A stretch of DNA of 64,000 bases from Luteococcus sp052116585 (lineage in GTDB: Bacteria; Actinomycetota; Actinomycetes; Propionibacteriales; Propionibacteriaceae). Positions 1 through 8,064 of this stretch are shown here, in pieces. The DNA lies in the NCBI RefSeq assembly GCF_052116585.1, contig NZ_JBQKKT010000011.1:1-64000 (forward strand), read 5' to 3'. The notes under the pieces were generated by a model. The model was not told the origin of the DNA and ran no database searches. It worked only from the letters and a program-made list of their open reading frames with translations. Each line of letters begins with the position of its first letter. The first letter of the stretch is position 1. Made by a program: the position numbers and the translations under genes.

Positions 1-98
1 TCGTGAAGCAGTGGCGCGGACTCGCTTCCCGCTACGACAAGACCGCCCGGTCATACGCGGCAGGGATCTGCCTCTCCGCCGCTCTGCAATGGATTTAG
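1..98 (+). CDS. IS5-family transposase, C-terminal end (partial)
   Basis: The window opens inside a gene. Reading from base 3 gives a 31-residue tail starting VKQWRGLASRYDKTARSY and ending in ALQWI before a TAG stop at 96-98. The block K-Q-W-R-G-L-A-x-R-Y-D-K-T-A is the typical carboxyl end of DDE transposases of the IS5 family, which excise and insert the element in the cytoplasm. Only this end is visible, so intactness cannot be judged. The bases CTAG at 108-111 fit the YTAR target duplication known for IS5 elements, so the right end of the element probably lies near 107-111. The family call is from the motif only. Confidence 0.7.
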   Translation, partial: VKQWRGLASRYDKTARSYAAGICLSAALQWI

Positions 99-161
99 CA
101 ACACGTCCTAGGGGTGAGCCGATTTCGCTGGTGGCAGACGGCAGCTGCCAGACTGGCTGAC

Positions 162-1547
162 ATGATCCTCACCCTGCTTGGCGGCGGCGGTTTCCGCGTC
201 CCACTGGTTTTCCAGGCCCTGCTTGCCGATGAATCGGCGGGGCGTGTCACGGAGCTGCGCCTGCATGACGTGGACGAGTCCAGGTTGGCTGCCATCGGCA
301 CGGTGGTCGACGAGTTGGCGGGTCGCCATCCGGATCCGCCACGTGTGGTCCGCACCACGAGTCTTGCTGACGCCATCCGCGGTACGGACTTCGTCTTCTC
401 CGCGATTCGGGTGGGCGGAACCGCAGGACGGGCCGCGGACGAGTCCCTCTGCCTGGGGCACGGGGTGATCGGTCAGGAGACCGTGGGTGCCGGTGGCATC
501 TCCTACGCCCTGCGCGGCATCCCGGTGGCCCTGGAGATCGCCCGTACGGTGCGGGAGGTGGCGCCGCAGGCGTGGGTGATCAACTTCACCAATCCGGCCG
601 GCATCATCACCCAGGCCATGCGGGAGGTGCTGGGGGACCGGGTGATTGGCATCTGTGACTCGCCCGTGGGACTGGCCCGGCGCGTCCTCGAAGCAGCGCA
701 GCACGGCGGAATCGTGAAGGACCCGGACCTGCGGGTGGAGCTGGGTGGTGACCGGGTTCGTCCGGACTATCTTGGCCTGAACCATCTGGGCTGGCTGAGG
801 GGCCTGCACGTCGACGGCCAGGACGTGCTGCCCGAGGTGATTGCGCGGGCAGACCTTGTGGAGGGATTCGAGGAGGGCAGGCTCTTCGGCGCACCGCTGG
901 TGCAGCTGCTCGGCGCCGTGCCCAATGAGTATCTGCACTACTACTACTGCTCGCGAGAGGCCCTGGCGGCCGACGCTGCTGCCGATGAACCGCGGGGACG
1001 CTTTCTGCTGCGCCAGCAGGGTGGCTTCTACGACGCTGTGGGCCGCGCGGAGAGCAGTGTCGAGGCGTTCGAGCTGTGGCAGCAGGTCCGGATGGAGCGT
1101 GAGCGGACGTACATGGCCACCAACCGTCAGGCTTCGGGCGACTTCGAACGCGATCCGCGGGACATGGCGGGTGGAGGCTATGACCGCGTGGCCTTGGCCA
1201 TCATGCACGCCATCGCCAATGACGTGCCAGCGGACCTCATCCTCAATGTGGCCAACCAAGGAACCATCCCGGAGCTCGCCGACGAAGACGTCATCGAGTT
1301 GCCGTGCCGGATCGACGCCAGTGGGGTCAAGCCGCTGCCCACGGCCGGGCTTGCCGACCACGCCCTGGGCCTGGTGCTCAATGCGAAGTTCGTGGAGCGC
1401 ATGACGATCATCGCGGGCCGCGATAGGTCCCGGAACCACGCGCTGCTTGCCCTCCTGCAGCACCCTTTGGTCGATTCCTGGCAGGTTGCCCAGGATCTGC
1501 TCGACGGGATGATCGAGCAGTGGCCGGAGCTGGCAGACCTGGCCTGA
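162..1547 (+). CDS. GH4 family glycosidase, probable 6-phospho-beta-glucosidase
   Basis: Family 4 glycosidases hydrolyse phosphorylated disaccharides using NAD+ and a divalent metal in the cytoplasm. The start at 162 is chosen because the protein then opens MILTLLGGGGFRVPL, the usual beta-alpha-beta dinucleotide fold; an upstream GTG at 114 would add 16 atypical residues. Family signs are INFTNPAG (about residue 142), GICDSPVG with the metal-binding Cys (about 163), and LNHLGW with the second metal-ligand His (about 205). At 461 residues the length is normal. An IS end lies about 50 bp upstream, so its native promoter may have been displaced or replaced. Exact substrate stereochemistry cannot be told from the sequence. 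Confidence 0.85.
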   Translation: MILTLLGGGGFRVPLVFQALLADESAGRVTELRLHDVDESRLAAIGTVVDELAGRHPDPPRVVRTTSLADAIRGTDFVFSAIRVGGTAGRAADESLCLGHGVIGQETVGAGGISYALRGIPVALEIARTVREVAPQAWVINFTNPAGIITQAMREVLGDRVIGICDSPVGLARRVLEAAQHGGIVKDPDLRVELGGDRVRPDYLGLNHLGWLRGLHVDGQDVLPEVIARADLVEGFEEGRLFGAPLVQLLGAVPNEYLHYYYCSREALAADAAADEPRGRFLLRQQGGFYDAVGRAESSVEAFELWQQVRMERERTYMATNRQASGDFERDPRDMAGGGYDRVALAIMHAIANDVPADLILNVANQGTIPELADEDVIELPCRIDASGVKPLPTAGLADHALGLVLNAKFVERMTIIAGRDRSRNHALLALLQHPLVDSWQVAQDLLDGMIEQWPELADLA

Positions 1548-1683
1548 TCCAAACCTGGCCTGATCCAAACCGGGCCTGATCCAAACCGGGCCTGATCCAA
1601 ACCGGGCCTGATCCAAACCGGGCCTGATCCAAACCGGGCCTGATCCAAACCGGGCCTGAACCAAACCGGGCCTGAACCAACCG
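1543..1683 (+). repeat. 16-bp tandem array at the 3' end of the GH4 gene
   Basis: About 8.7 head-to-tail copies of the unit CCTGATCCAAACCGGG. The first copy (1543-1558, CCTGATCCAAACCTGG) contains the TGA stop of the GH4 gene, and the last two copies carry an A in place of T (CCTGAACC). Six inner units are identical, which points to recent expansion by slippage or unequal exchange. Because 16 is not a multiple of three, the array is open in several antisense frames and makes meaningless repetitive reading frames. No dyad symmetry suited to a terminator is visible within a unit. Confidence 0.95.
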
Positions 1684-1751
1684 CAGGGCCAGGGCACATC
1701 GGCATCGTGGGCAAGATCCGCCAACAGCGCCGCGGGCGCGGCATGGATGCC

Positions 1752-1757
1752 TATTCT
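1752..1757 (+). promoter_or_regulatory. Candidate -10 box of the AEC transporter gene
   Basis: TATTCT lies 6 nt before a GTG at 1764 that is out of frame with the transporter, and about 35 nt before the transporter start at 1793. It would put transcription start near 1764. No clear -35 box is seen. Confidence 0.35.
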
Positions 1758-1792
1758 GGGCCCGTGGACCCCGGACGGGTCCGGGAGGCGCT

Positions 1793-2707
1793 GTGGAAAT
1801 CCTGGTCAAGGCACTGTCCCTGGTGGCGATCATCCTCGTCGGCCAGGTGATCAAGCGGTTGGGCTGGGTGCAGGCCAGTGACTTCCCGATCTTCTCCAAC
1901 ATCGTCCTCAAGGTGACGCTGCCGTGCGTCCTGGTCACCAGCTTCAATGACCAGGACCTACCCACGGGTCTGCTCCTGGGGTTGGCGAGCGCGGGCCTGA
2001 TCACCAACCTGGTCCTGCAGCTGGGTGGCTGGCTGGCGGAGCGTCGCAGTGGCAAGCGCGAACAGGCATTCGGGGTGATCAACGTCGCGAGCTTCAACAT
2101 GGGGGCCTTCGCGACGCCATATCTGGCGGGCTTCATGGGGCCAGCAGCGGTGGTCCAGGCCAGCTTGTTCGACATTGGCAATGCCTTCGGTGCGGCGGGC
2201 ATCGGCTATGCATGGTCCACCTCGCTCGCCGACGAATCCCGTCGGGTCACCGTCGGGCGCTTCTTCCGCCGAATGTTCAGTTCGGTGGTCTTCGACGTCT
2301 ATCTGGTCCTGGTGCTCATGCAGCTCCTGGACCTGCGCTTCCCCGCGCCGGTGATCACCTTCACGTCCACGGTGGGGGCGGCGAACACCTTCCTCGCCAT
2401 GCTAATGATCGGCATCGGGCTGGAGATCAGGATCGAACGAACCCGGCTTCGGCGTGCCCTGCGCCTGCTGGGCGTGCGCTACGTCCTGGCGACGCTGATG
2501 GCTTGCGCCGTGTGGTTCCTGCCCCTGCCGCTTGCCCAGGAGATCCGACTCCTGCTCACGATGGTGATGTTCGCGCCCATCGCCGCGATGGCCCCCGGCT
2601 TCACGCAGGAGATCGGCGAGGACGTGTCCGTGAGCACCTTCATGACGAGCGCCAGCATTCTCGTGGGCATCGTCGTGATGCCGCTGATCCTGCTGGCGCT
2701 CGGCTGA
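1793..2707 (+). CDS. AEC-family (auxin efflux carrier type) membrane transporter
   Basis: This is a multi-pass inner-membrane carrier of 304 residues, typical of the AEC/BART superfamily that exports or takes up organic acids such as malate or malonate. The chain is almost wholly hydrophobic helices broken by short loops. Conserved features are the N-terminal helix followed by a K-R-L-G-W segment, TLPCVLVTSF near residue 43, and the mid-protein NVASFNMGAFATPYL stretch around 103 that forms the family's pore crossover. The GTG start has a GGGAGG ribosome site 5 nt upstream. It converges on otsA with 23 bp between. The substrate is unknown. Confidence 0.8.
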   Translation: MEILVKALSLVAIILVGQVIKRLGWVQASDFPIFSNIVLKVTLPCVLVTSFNDQDLPTGLLLGLASAGLITNLVLQLGGWLAERRSGKREQAFGVINVASFNMGAFATPYLAGFMGPAAVVQASLFDIGNAFGAAGIGYAWSTSLADESRRVTVGRFFRRMFSSVVFDVYLVLVLMQLLDLRFPAPVITFTSTVGAANTFLAMLMIGIGLEIRIERTRLRRALRLLGVRYVLATLMACAVWFLPLPLAQEIRLLLTMVMFAPIAAMAPGFTQEIGEDVSVSTFMTSASILVGIVVMPLILLALG

Positions 2708-2730
2708 GGACGGCTCCGGCCAACCGCCGA

Positions 2731-4137
2731 TCAGGCTCCCAGGTCCCGCAGGAAGTCGTTCGCCCAGTCGTCGATCTGGTGGGAGAAGACCTGCTTGCGC
2801 AACAGACGCATCCGCCGAGAACGATTCATGGTGCTGTCATTCGCGGCCCTCATGATGGTCTCCTTCATGCCGTCCAGGTCATGCGGATTGCACTGGTAGG
2901 CCTGCTTCATCTCCTTGGCGGCGCCCGCGAACTCGCTCAGCACCAGGGCTGCGTCATCGCCCTCGTGACAGGCCACATACTCCTTGGCCACGAGGTTCAT
3001 CCCGTCGCGTAGGGGAGTGACCACCATCACGTCGGCGATCGAGTACATCGCTGCCATCGTGGTGCGCGGGTAGGAGTCATGCCGATAGGCGATGGCCGGG
3101 CTGCCAATCCTGCCCACCTCGGAATTGATGCGTCCCACGAGCAGGTCGATGTCGTCTCGCAACTTGCGGTACTCCTCGACGCGCTCCCGCGACGGGGTGG
3201 CCACCTGCAGGAAGACATTCTCGTCGGGATCCAGTTCGCCGCTGCTGAAGAGCTCGCCGAAGGCACGGATCCGCTGGCGCAGACCCTTGGTGTAGTCCAG
3301 CCGATCGACCCCCAGGAAGATCCGCTTCGGATTGCCCAGATCCTCGCGGAGCTGCGCCGCCTCGGCCTGGACATCGGGTTCACGAGCCAGGTCACGGAAA
3401 CCGTTGGCATCGATCGAGATGGGGTAGGCCTTGGCCAGCACGACGCGACCATCGGGCATCCGGATGCGATCACGTGTCATCTGCACACCCACCAGCCGCT
3501 TGGCCAGGTTCACGAAGTTCGTCGCGCCGCCGGGCAGCTGGAATCCGATCAGGTCGGCGCCCAGCAGCCCCTCCAGAAGCTCGCGCCGCCACGGGAGCTG
3601 CTGGTAGAGCTCCTTGGGAGGGAAGGGGATGTGGAGGAAGAAGCCGATGCGCAGGTCAGGTCGCAATTCACGCAGCATGGCCGGCACCAGGTGCAGTTGA
3701 TAGTCCTGGACCCAGACCGTCGCGCCTTGGGCCGCGTGGGCGGCGGCAGCCTGTGCGAAGCGCTGGTTCACCTCGCGGTAGGTCTGCCACCACTCGCGGT
3801 GGTAGACGGGCGGGACCACGACGTCGTGGTACAGCGGCCACAGGGTCGCATTCGAGAAGCCCTCGTAGAACTCCTCCACGTCCTGGGAGCTGAGGGGGAC
3901 CGGCACGATGCTGTAGCCCTCGTGTTCGAACCCCTCGATGGTCTCGTCGGGAGCACCGTGCCAGCCGATCCAGGCGCCGCCCTTGCGCTTCATCACCGGT
4001 TCGAGAGCGGTCACCAGCCCGCCCGGGGAGGTACGCCACTGCAGTTCGCCCTCCGGGCCGGTCCGACGGTCGACGGGTAGCCGATTGGCCACCACCAGGA
4101 AGTCAGCGGTTTGGGGGGTCGAGGTGGTCTCCGGCAT
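2731..4137 (-). CDS. otsA: Alpha,alpha-trehalose-phosphate synthase (UDP-forming)
   Basis: It transfers glucose from UDP-glucose to glucose 6-phosphate to give trehalose 6-phosphate, an osmolyte and stress protectant precursor. The 468-residue chain is a full-length GT20 enzyme: VVANRLPVDRR near residue 15 and the SPGGLVTAL loop near 37 form the N-terminal acceptor site, WVQDYQLHLVP near 142 is the family hallmark, and GVDRLDYTKGL near 276 with DGMNLVAKEY near 379 make the nucleotide-sugar half. AAGGAG sits 8 nt before the ATG. It is transcribed divergently from otsB, so both pathway enzymes share one control region. Confidence 0.95.
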   Translation of the reverse strand: MPETTSTPQTADFLVVANRLPVDRRTGPEGELQWRTSPGGLVTALEPVMKRKGGAWIGWHGAPDETIEGFEHEGYSIVPVPLSSQDVEEFYEGFSNATLWPLYHDVVVPPVYHREWWQTYREVNQRFAQAAAAHAAQGATVWVQDYQLHLVPAMLRELRPDLRIGFFLHIPFPPKELYQQLPWRRELLEGLLGADLIGFQLPGGATNFVNLAKRLVGVQMTRDRIRMPDGRVVLAKAYPISIDANGFRDLAREPDVQAEAAQLREDLGNPKRIFLGVDRLDYTKGLRQRIRAFGELFSSGELDPDENVFLQVATPSRERVEEYRKLRDDIDLLVGRINSEVGRIGSPAIAYRHDSYPRTTMAAMYSIADVMVVTPLRDGMNLVAKEYVACHEGDDAALVLSEFAGAAKEMKQAYQCNPHDLDGMKETIMRAANDSTMNRSRRMRLLRKQVFSHQIDDWANDFLRDLGA

Positions 4138-4270
4138 GGTGGCACTCCTTCGTTGCGGGACGTCGGATCACCTCCAGACTACCGGGGCAGGTGGCCCGCC
4201 CCCTTCCGGGTGGTGAATTCCAGCGGTCCTGCGGACCCACGGCGAGCCGGCTCATGGCAGGGTTGGTGCC
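4138..4270. promoter_or_regulatory. Divergent control region between otsA and otsB
   Basis: This 133-bp gap must hold the otsA promoter on the minus strand and the otsB promoter on the plus strand. Plus-strand AGGGTT at 4259-4264 ends 6 nt before the otsB ATG, resembling the spacing seen at several leaderless-looking genes here, but the hexamer match is poor. No clear palindrome was found. Confidence 0.4.
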
Positions 4271-5146
4271 ATGAGCAATGTGACTGCGCAGGTGCCCACC
4301 GGCGGCTGGAAGGCCGTTACCACCACGGGGGAGTCGGCCATCGAGACGATCGTGGCCAACAGTTCCCGGACCCTTCTCGCCAGCGATTTCGACGGAACGC
4401 TGGCCGGGATCGTCGACGATCCCACCCAGGCCAGGATCAATCCCGCTTCGCATCGTGCTTTCTGCTCACTAGGAGCATTGGTGGGCCAGGTGGCCATCGT
4501 GACTGGGCGTGAGGTGGAGATGGCGCGGAGCCTGGGCGACCTGGATGATGCGCCGGGGCTGGAGCGCCTGGTGCTGTTGGGCCAGTATGGCCAGGAGCAG
4601 TGGGATGCCGCATCAGGGGAGTTGGTGAGCCCACCTGCACCGCCGGAGGTGCGCCAGGCCATCATCGAGCTGCAGAACCTGCTGGCGGAGCCCAGTGAGC
4701 AGAACCTGCGCGGGGTGCGTCTGGAGGACAAGGGCCGCGCCGTGGGCGTGCACACCCGACGGGCGGAGGATCCGTCAGGCGCCTTTGCCTGGCTGGTCGA
4801 GCCGGTCACCCGCATTGCCCAGCACCATGGTCTCGTCGTGGAACCGGGGCGCAATGTGATCGAACTGCGCGGGTCCACGATCACCAAGGGCGACGGGATC
4901 GACACCCTGGTGGCCCGCTTCGACCCGCAGGTGGTGGTGATGATGGGCGATGACCTCGGAGATCTGGCGGCCTTTGAGAGGATCAAGGAGCTGGGGGCGC
5001 AGGGCCGCACCGGCATTTGCGTGGTTTCCGGGTCCGACGAGCAGCCCGTCGTGGCGGCCGCCGCCGACGTGCTGTGCGATGGCCCAATGGGTGTGGCCGC
5101 CTGGATGGAGGACCTGGCGCAGGCGCTTCGCCAGGCGCGTCCGTGA
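4271..5146 (+). CDS. otsB: Trehalose-6-phosphate phosphatase
   Basis: It removes phosphate from trehalose 6-phosphate, completing the OtsAB pathway. The HAD nucleophile motif ASDFDGTLAGIVDDP is near residue 38 (DxDGT), the second motif VTGREVEMARSL near 77, and the C-terminal acidic motif MMGDDLGDLAAFE near 224 with KGDGIDTLV upstream. The length of 291 residues is normal for actinobacterial OtsB with a short N-terminal extension. The ATG has no obvious ribosome site, which would fit a leaderless transcript. Confidence 0.93.
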   Translation: MSNVTAQVPTGGWKAVTTTGESAIETIVANSSRTLLASDFDGTLAGIVDDPTQARINPASHRAFCSLGALVGQVAIVTGREVEMARSLGDLDDAPGLERLVLLGQYGQEQWDAASGELVSPPAPPEVRQAIIELQNLLAEPSEQNLRGVRLEDKGRAVGVHTRRAEDPSGAFAWLVEPVTRIAQHHGLVVEPGRNVIELRGSTITKGDGIDTLVARFDPQVVVMMGDDLGDLAAFERIKELGAQGRTGICVVSGSDEQPVVAAAADVLCDGPMGVAAWMEDLAQALRQARP

Positions 5147-5167
5147 GCCGGGACCGATCCCAGCCGC

Positions 5168-5173
5168 TAGTCT
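5168..5173 (+). promoter_or_regulatory. Candidate -10 box of the CAU tRNA
   Basis: TAGTCT precedes a hairpin (CTTCCCG at 5181-5187 with CGGGAAG at 5193-5199) that abuts the tRNA. The hairpin lies between the putative transcription start and the mature tRNA, or ends otsB transcription. Confidence 0.4.
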
Positions 5174-5200
5174 GGGTGGACTTCCCGGCTGACGGGAAGT

Positions 5201-5277
5201 GGGGCGTTGGCGCAGCCGGTTAGCGCAGGGTGCTCATAACACCTCGGTCGCGGGTTCGAGCCCCGCACGCCCCACCA
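5201..5277 (+). tRNA. tRNA with CAU anticodon (tRNA-Met or tRNA-Ile2), CCA encoded
   Basis: A complete cloverleaf is visible: acceptor GGGGCGT/ACGCCCC, D-stem GCGC/GCGC, anticodon stem GGGTG/CACCT (one G-U) with loop CTCATAA, T-stem GCGGG/CCCGC with loop TTCGAGC. The discriminator is A and CCA is encoded. The loop is elongator-like. CAU is used by elongator Met tRNA and by the lysidine-modified Ile2 tRNA; I cannot separate them without comparison. It is not an initiator type because the acceptor ends in a normal G-C pair and the anticodon stem lacks three G-C pairs. Confidence 0.95.
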
Positions 5278-5282
5278 GGTCC

Positions 5283-5305
5283 TGCTCCTCTTCGGGGCAG
5301 GAGCA
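5283..5305 (+). terminator. Hairpin after the CAU tRNA
   Basis: TGCTCCT pairs with AGGAGCA around a 9-nt loop, just downstream of the tRNA and next to the 3' end of the convergent gene. No T-run follows, as is common in high-GC terminators. Confidence 0.5.
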
Positions 5306-5307
5306 TC

Positions 5308-5964
5308 TCACAGGTCCAGACGGTAGGCCTGCTGGACGATGTCGGGCGCTGGTTCCCAGTCCAGACTGGCGTCGCGGACCAATCCCAGCGCGTGACGCAG
5401 TCGCGCACCCGGAACGGCGCCGGGCAACCAGGAGACCACCATGGTTCTTGCGCCACCTGCGCGCGCCCTCGCGATCGCGTTGTCCAGGAGTGCACGCAGC
5501 ACCGCCTGTCCGGAAGTCTCGGGATCCACCGTGACCATCCAGACGTCGACGGTGTCGGCTGGCAGTCGACGGGGTGAGTGTCCAGGGGGACACCAGACCA
5601 GGCTTGCCACCACAGCTTCCCGCTGGATCGCCACCCAGACCTGGGACTCCTGGTCATCGTGCTCGACGTCACGCAAACGGTCCAACCACTCGTGGTCAGG
5701 GGAGAGCCCCTCGGCGTCGAGCTGGGCGCGCACCCGCAATCTGGCCACCGCTGGATGGTCCGTCGCCGAGGCCCGACGCACATCCACGGCCAGCCCGGGT
5801 GCGGTGTGCCCTGGGTGCACGAGCACGATCCTGCCGGATTCCAGATCCAGGGGTTGTGGGCCACTGCCCCCGCGCTTGGCCTGGGCGACGTTGACCTTCT
5901 GGAATTCCTGTTCCTCGCGCAGGTGACGAGCACCATTGTTGAAGGTCTCGAAGAACTCGGTCAT
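5308..5964 (-). CDS. DUF6191-like N-terminus joined to a GNAT acetyltransferase-like domain
   Basis: The start at 5964 is set by GGGAGG 5 nt upstream; a start 15 bp earlier would bury that site in the coding region. Residues 1-35 (ETFNNGARHLREEQEFQKVN) resemble the short DUF6191 domain. The rest looks like an N-acetyltransferase: VDVRRASATDHPAVARLRVR near 60, a beta-sheet with VDVWMVTVDPETSGQAVLRALL near 138, the usual acetyl-CoA binding region, then a C-terminal strand. The substrate is unknown. It is convergent with the CAU tRNA and has its own promoter region of about 80 bp shared with the amphi-Trp gene. Confidence 0.55.
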   Translation of the reverse strand: MTEFFETFNNGARHLREEQEFQKVNVAQAKRGGSGPQPLDLESGRIVLVHPGHTAPGLAVDVRRASATDHPAVARLRVRAQLDAEGLSPDHEWLDRLRDVEHDDQESQVWVAIQREAVVASLVWCPPGHSPRRLPADTVDVWMVTVDPETSGQAVLRALLDNAIARARAGGARTMVVSWLPGAVPGARLRHALGLVRDASLDWEPAPDIVQQAYRLDL

Positions 5965-6046
5965 GGCTGCCTCCCGCACGCTGGTGGAGCAAACCTAGCC
6001 GCTCCAAGCCCTTGACGGGGCCGGATTGGCCCGGTGGGATGGGCCC

Positions 6047-6274
6047 ATGGGAGACGAACTCTACGAGCACGAGACCGAACAGACCCTCAGCCGTGAAGAG
6101 GCTGCGGCACGGCTTCGACAGATCGCCGACGACTTGTCCCGTCACAACGAGGTGCGGATCAGCCATGGCGACCGCGAGATGGCGATTGCCGTTCCCAACC
6201 AGGTCAAGCTCGAGGTCGAGGTGGAGGTCGAGCCGGAGAAGGAGACCGAGTTGGAGATCACCCTGAGCTGGTGA
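6047..6274 (+). CDS. Amphi-Trp domain protein
   Basis: A small acidic protein of 75 residues from the start MGDELYEHET; an in-frame ATG at 6026 is possible but lacks a ribosome site. The pattern TLSREEAAARLRQIADDL, then beta strands and a final E-L-E-I-T-L-S-W tail ending in Trp, matches the amphi-Trp family found in actinobacteria and archaea. Its function is not established. It converges on the HAD phosphatase gene with 6 bp between. Confidence 0.75.
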   Translation: MGDELYEHETEQTLSREEAAARLRQIADDLSRHNEVRISHGDREMAIAVPNQVKLEVEVEVEPEKETELEITLSW

Positions 6275-6280
6275 GGGGCA

Positions 6281-7084
6281 TCAGCCGCTCAGGCCGAGGA
6301 GCTCCTCGAGGACGACGCCGACACCGGACTCGTCGTGGCCCGGGGCTCGGCGAAAACCCGCGGCCACCAGCAGTGGGTGGGCGTCGGCCATCGCATGACC
6401 GTGCCCGACGGCGTGGAGCATCGCCAGGTCATTGGGCATGTCGCCGAACGCAACGGCGTGCGTGAGATCGGCGCCCAGCTCGTCTGCGAGCAGGCGCAGG
6501 GTGTGGGCCTTGGTGACGCCCAGGGCAGAGACCTCGAGGAGTCCGATGGCGCCTCCGATGGACCAGGTGCAGGTCAATCGTCCGTCACAAACGGGTGCGA
6601 GCTGCTCCGCCAGGTCATCGCTCGACTGGACCCGGGAAGCCACCAACAGTTTCACGAAGGGTCGCGCGATCATGTCATCGATGCCGCCCACCACGTCGGC
6701 CTCCACCCGGTCACCGCGCAGGGGAAAGGCCACCTCGCGGCCCCACCCGATCCCGTACTCGACACCGAAGTGGATGTCCGGGCAGATGGCGCGCATCTCC
6801 TGGGCGACATCCCGGCACACATCGGCGGGGACCGTGTGCCGCTCCAGGATGCGGTCCTCGGCCAGGTCGAAGACGACGGCTCCATTGCTGGCCAGCACAT
6901 AGGGATGCGCTGGGCGGATGGGGTCGAGGCACTGGAGCCAGCGCGCCGGCCTCCCCGTGGCCACCACGATGGGAATGCCGAGCTCCGCTGCCTTCAGCAC
7001 AGCTGCCACATTGCGCTCGCTGGCCTGGCCGGTCGTGGACAGGAAGGTCCCGTCCAGATCGGTGGCAACCAGCGAGGGGAGCAT
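6281..7084 (-). CDS. Cof-type HAD-IIB phosphatase
   Basis: A cytosolic haloacid-dehalogenase phosphatase acting on sugar phosphates or flavin-type phosphates. Motif I LVATDLDGTF is near residue 6, motif II VVATGRPARW near 40, and the C-terminal motif AFGDMPNDLAML near 211, with the type IIB cap between. Length 267 is typical. The ATG overlaps the stop of the upstream gene (TGATG), so the two are translationally coupled; a GTG one codon earlier is an alternative. The partner is a membrane protein of unknown role, so the substrate cannot be inferred. Confidence 0.85.
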   Translation of the reverse strand: MLPSLVATDLDGTFLSTTGQASERNVAAVLKAAELGIPIVVATGRPARWLQCLDPIRPAHPYVLASNGAVVFDLAEDRILERHTVPADVCRDVAQEMRAICPDIHFGVEYGIGWGREVAFPLRGDRVEADVVGGIDDMIARPFVKLLVASRVQSSDDLAEQLAPVCDGRLTCTWSIGGAIGLLEVSALGVTKAHTLRLLADELGADLTHAVAFGDMPNDLAMLHAVGHGHAMADAHPLLVAAGFRRAPGHDESGVGVVLEELLGLSG

Positions 7085-8064
7085 CACAGCCTCCGGTTGG
7101 GGGTGGGAGTGCCGCCCTCACCAGAAGCGCTGCCAGAGGGCATGGGCGACTCCATCGACGGATTGTGCGACGGGTTCGTCGGCTCGCCCGAGGCACTCTG
7201 GCTCGGCGAAGCGCTCTGGCTGCCCTGTGACGGGCTGGCCGAGGCATCGGACGGACTTGAGCTGCCCGACTCGGGAGACGGTGAGCCACTGCCCTGGCTG
7301 GGGCTCTGGGACTGGCTGGGCGGGGGAGTCTGGGACTGGCTGGGCGGGGGTGACTGCGACGAGTCACTCGGCGGCGGCGTCGTCGGGATGGGCGGCGGCG
7401 GGGGAGCCGGTGGCTTGTTCTGGAAGAGCAGCACCGCGATCAGCAGCGCCAGTGCAGAAAGCAGCAGGGTCAGCAGCCAGCTGACAGCGATCGACATCCA
7501 CCCCGCCCGGTCCGGGCGTCCGGGCCACGGCAACGGCCAGGCGCGATTGGCAGGCGGCTGGCTGTCATCGATCCAGTGCAGGCGATAGTCCGGTCCCGCG
7601 ACGTCGCCGATGGGTGCCGCCATGGAGAGGTCGACGCTGCGCAGCAGTCGTTCCGCCTCCGCCAGGGAGGCCTCGCTCCCGTCATGGGCCAGCGCCACCC
7701 ACGGGGCCTGGGGAACCGCGTCGGGCGGAACCGGATGATCATCCTGGGCGACGTAGCGGTGGCCCAGACGCCCCTGGTCCTGGCCCTCGCCGCCGCGGGC
7801 GACCACGGTGTCGATGTGCAGCTTGTTGACCTCACCGGCCAACCGTTCCCGGGCGGCAGCATCGCGCGCCGCACCTTCCGCGAGGATCACCAGCATCACC
7901 TGACGGCTGGCGCCCTTGGGGTCAGTCCCATGGGCCAGGTAGGCGACACCCGGGGGGCCGGCAACCAGACGTGCGTCCAGCCAGAAGGGGCCGACGCGCG
8001 GAGGATCGGTGGGCAGCAGGGGTGCGGCGTACTGTCCCTGCGGGGGCCGTGGCTGGTCAGACAT
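7084..8064 (-). CDS. Membrane protein with vestigial kinase-like N-lobe and Pro/Ser-rich outer tail
   Basis: The start MSDQPRPPQGQYAAP gives 326 residues. Residues 27-85 (GPFWLDARLVAGPPGVAYLA, then RQVMLVILAEG) resemble the glycine loop and beta-3 strand of a Hanks-type Ser/Thr kinase, but the beta-3 lysine is missing and no HRD or DFG motif follows. A single transmembrane helix runs near 190-212 (WLLTLLLSALALLIAVLLF), then about 110 residues of P-P-P-S-Q-S-Q repeats and Ser/Pro-rich sequence expected outside the cell. It is divergent from the MoxR operon and coupled to the HAD gene. No catalytic function can be assigned. Confidence 0.55.
   Translation of the reverse strand: MSDQPRPPQGQYAAPLLPTDPPRVGPFWLDARLVAGPPGVAYLAHGTDPKGASRQVMLVILAEGAARDAAARERLAGEVNKLHIDTVVARGGEGQDQGRLGHRYVAQDDHPVPPDAVPQAPWVALAHDGSEASLAEAERLLRSVDLSMAAPIGDVAGPDYRLHWIDDSQPPANRAWPLPWPGRPDRAGWMSIAVSWLLTLLLSALALLIAVLLFQNKPPAPPPPPIPTTPPPSDSSQSPPPSQSQTPPPSQSQSPSQGSGSPSPESGSSSPSDASASPSQGSQSASPSQSASGEPTNPSHNPSMESPMPSGSASGEGGTPTPNRRL

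Noticed and set aside
1543..1683. CRISPR array
   Set aside because: The copies are directly adjacent without spacers, and no cas gene is in the window.
108..1724. Minus-strand frames coding R-F-G-S-G-P-V-W-I repeats
   Set aside because: The repetitive peptide is just the 16-bp tandem array read out of phase, not a repeat protein gene.
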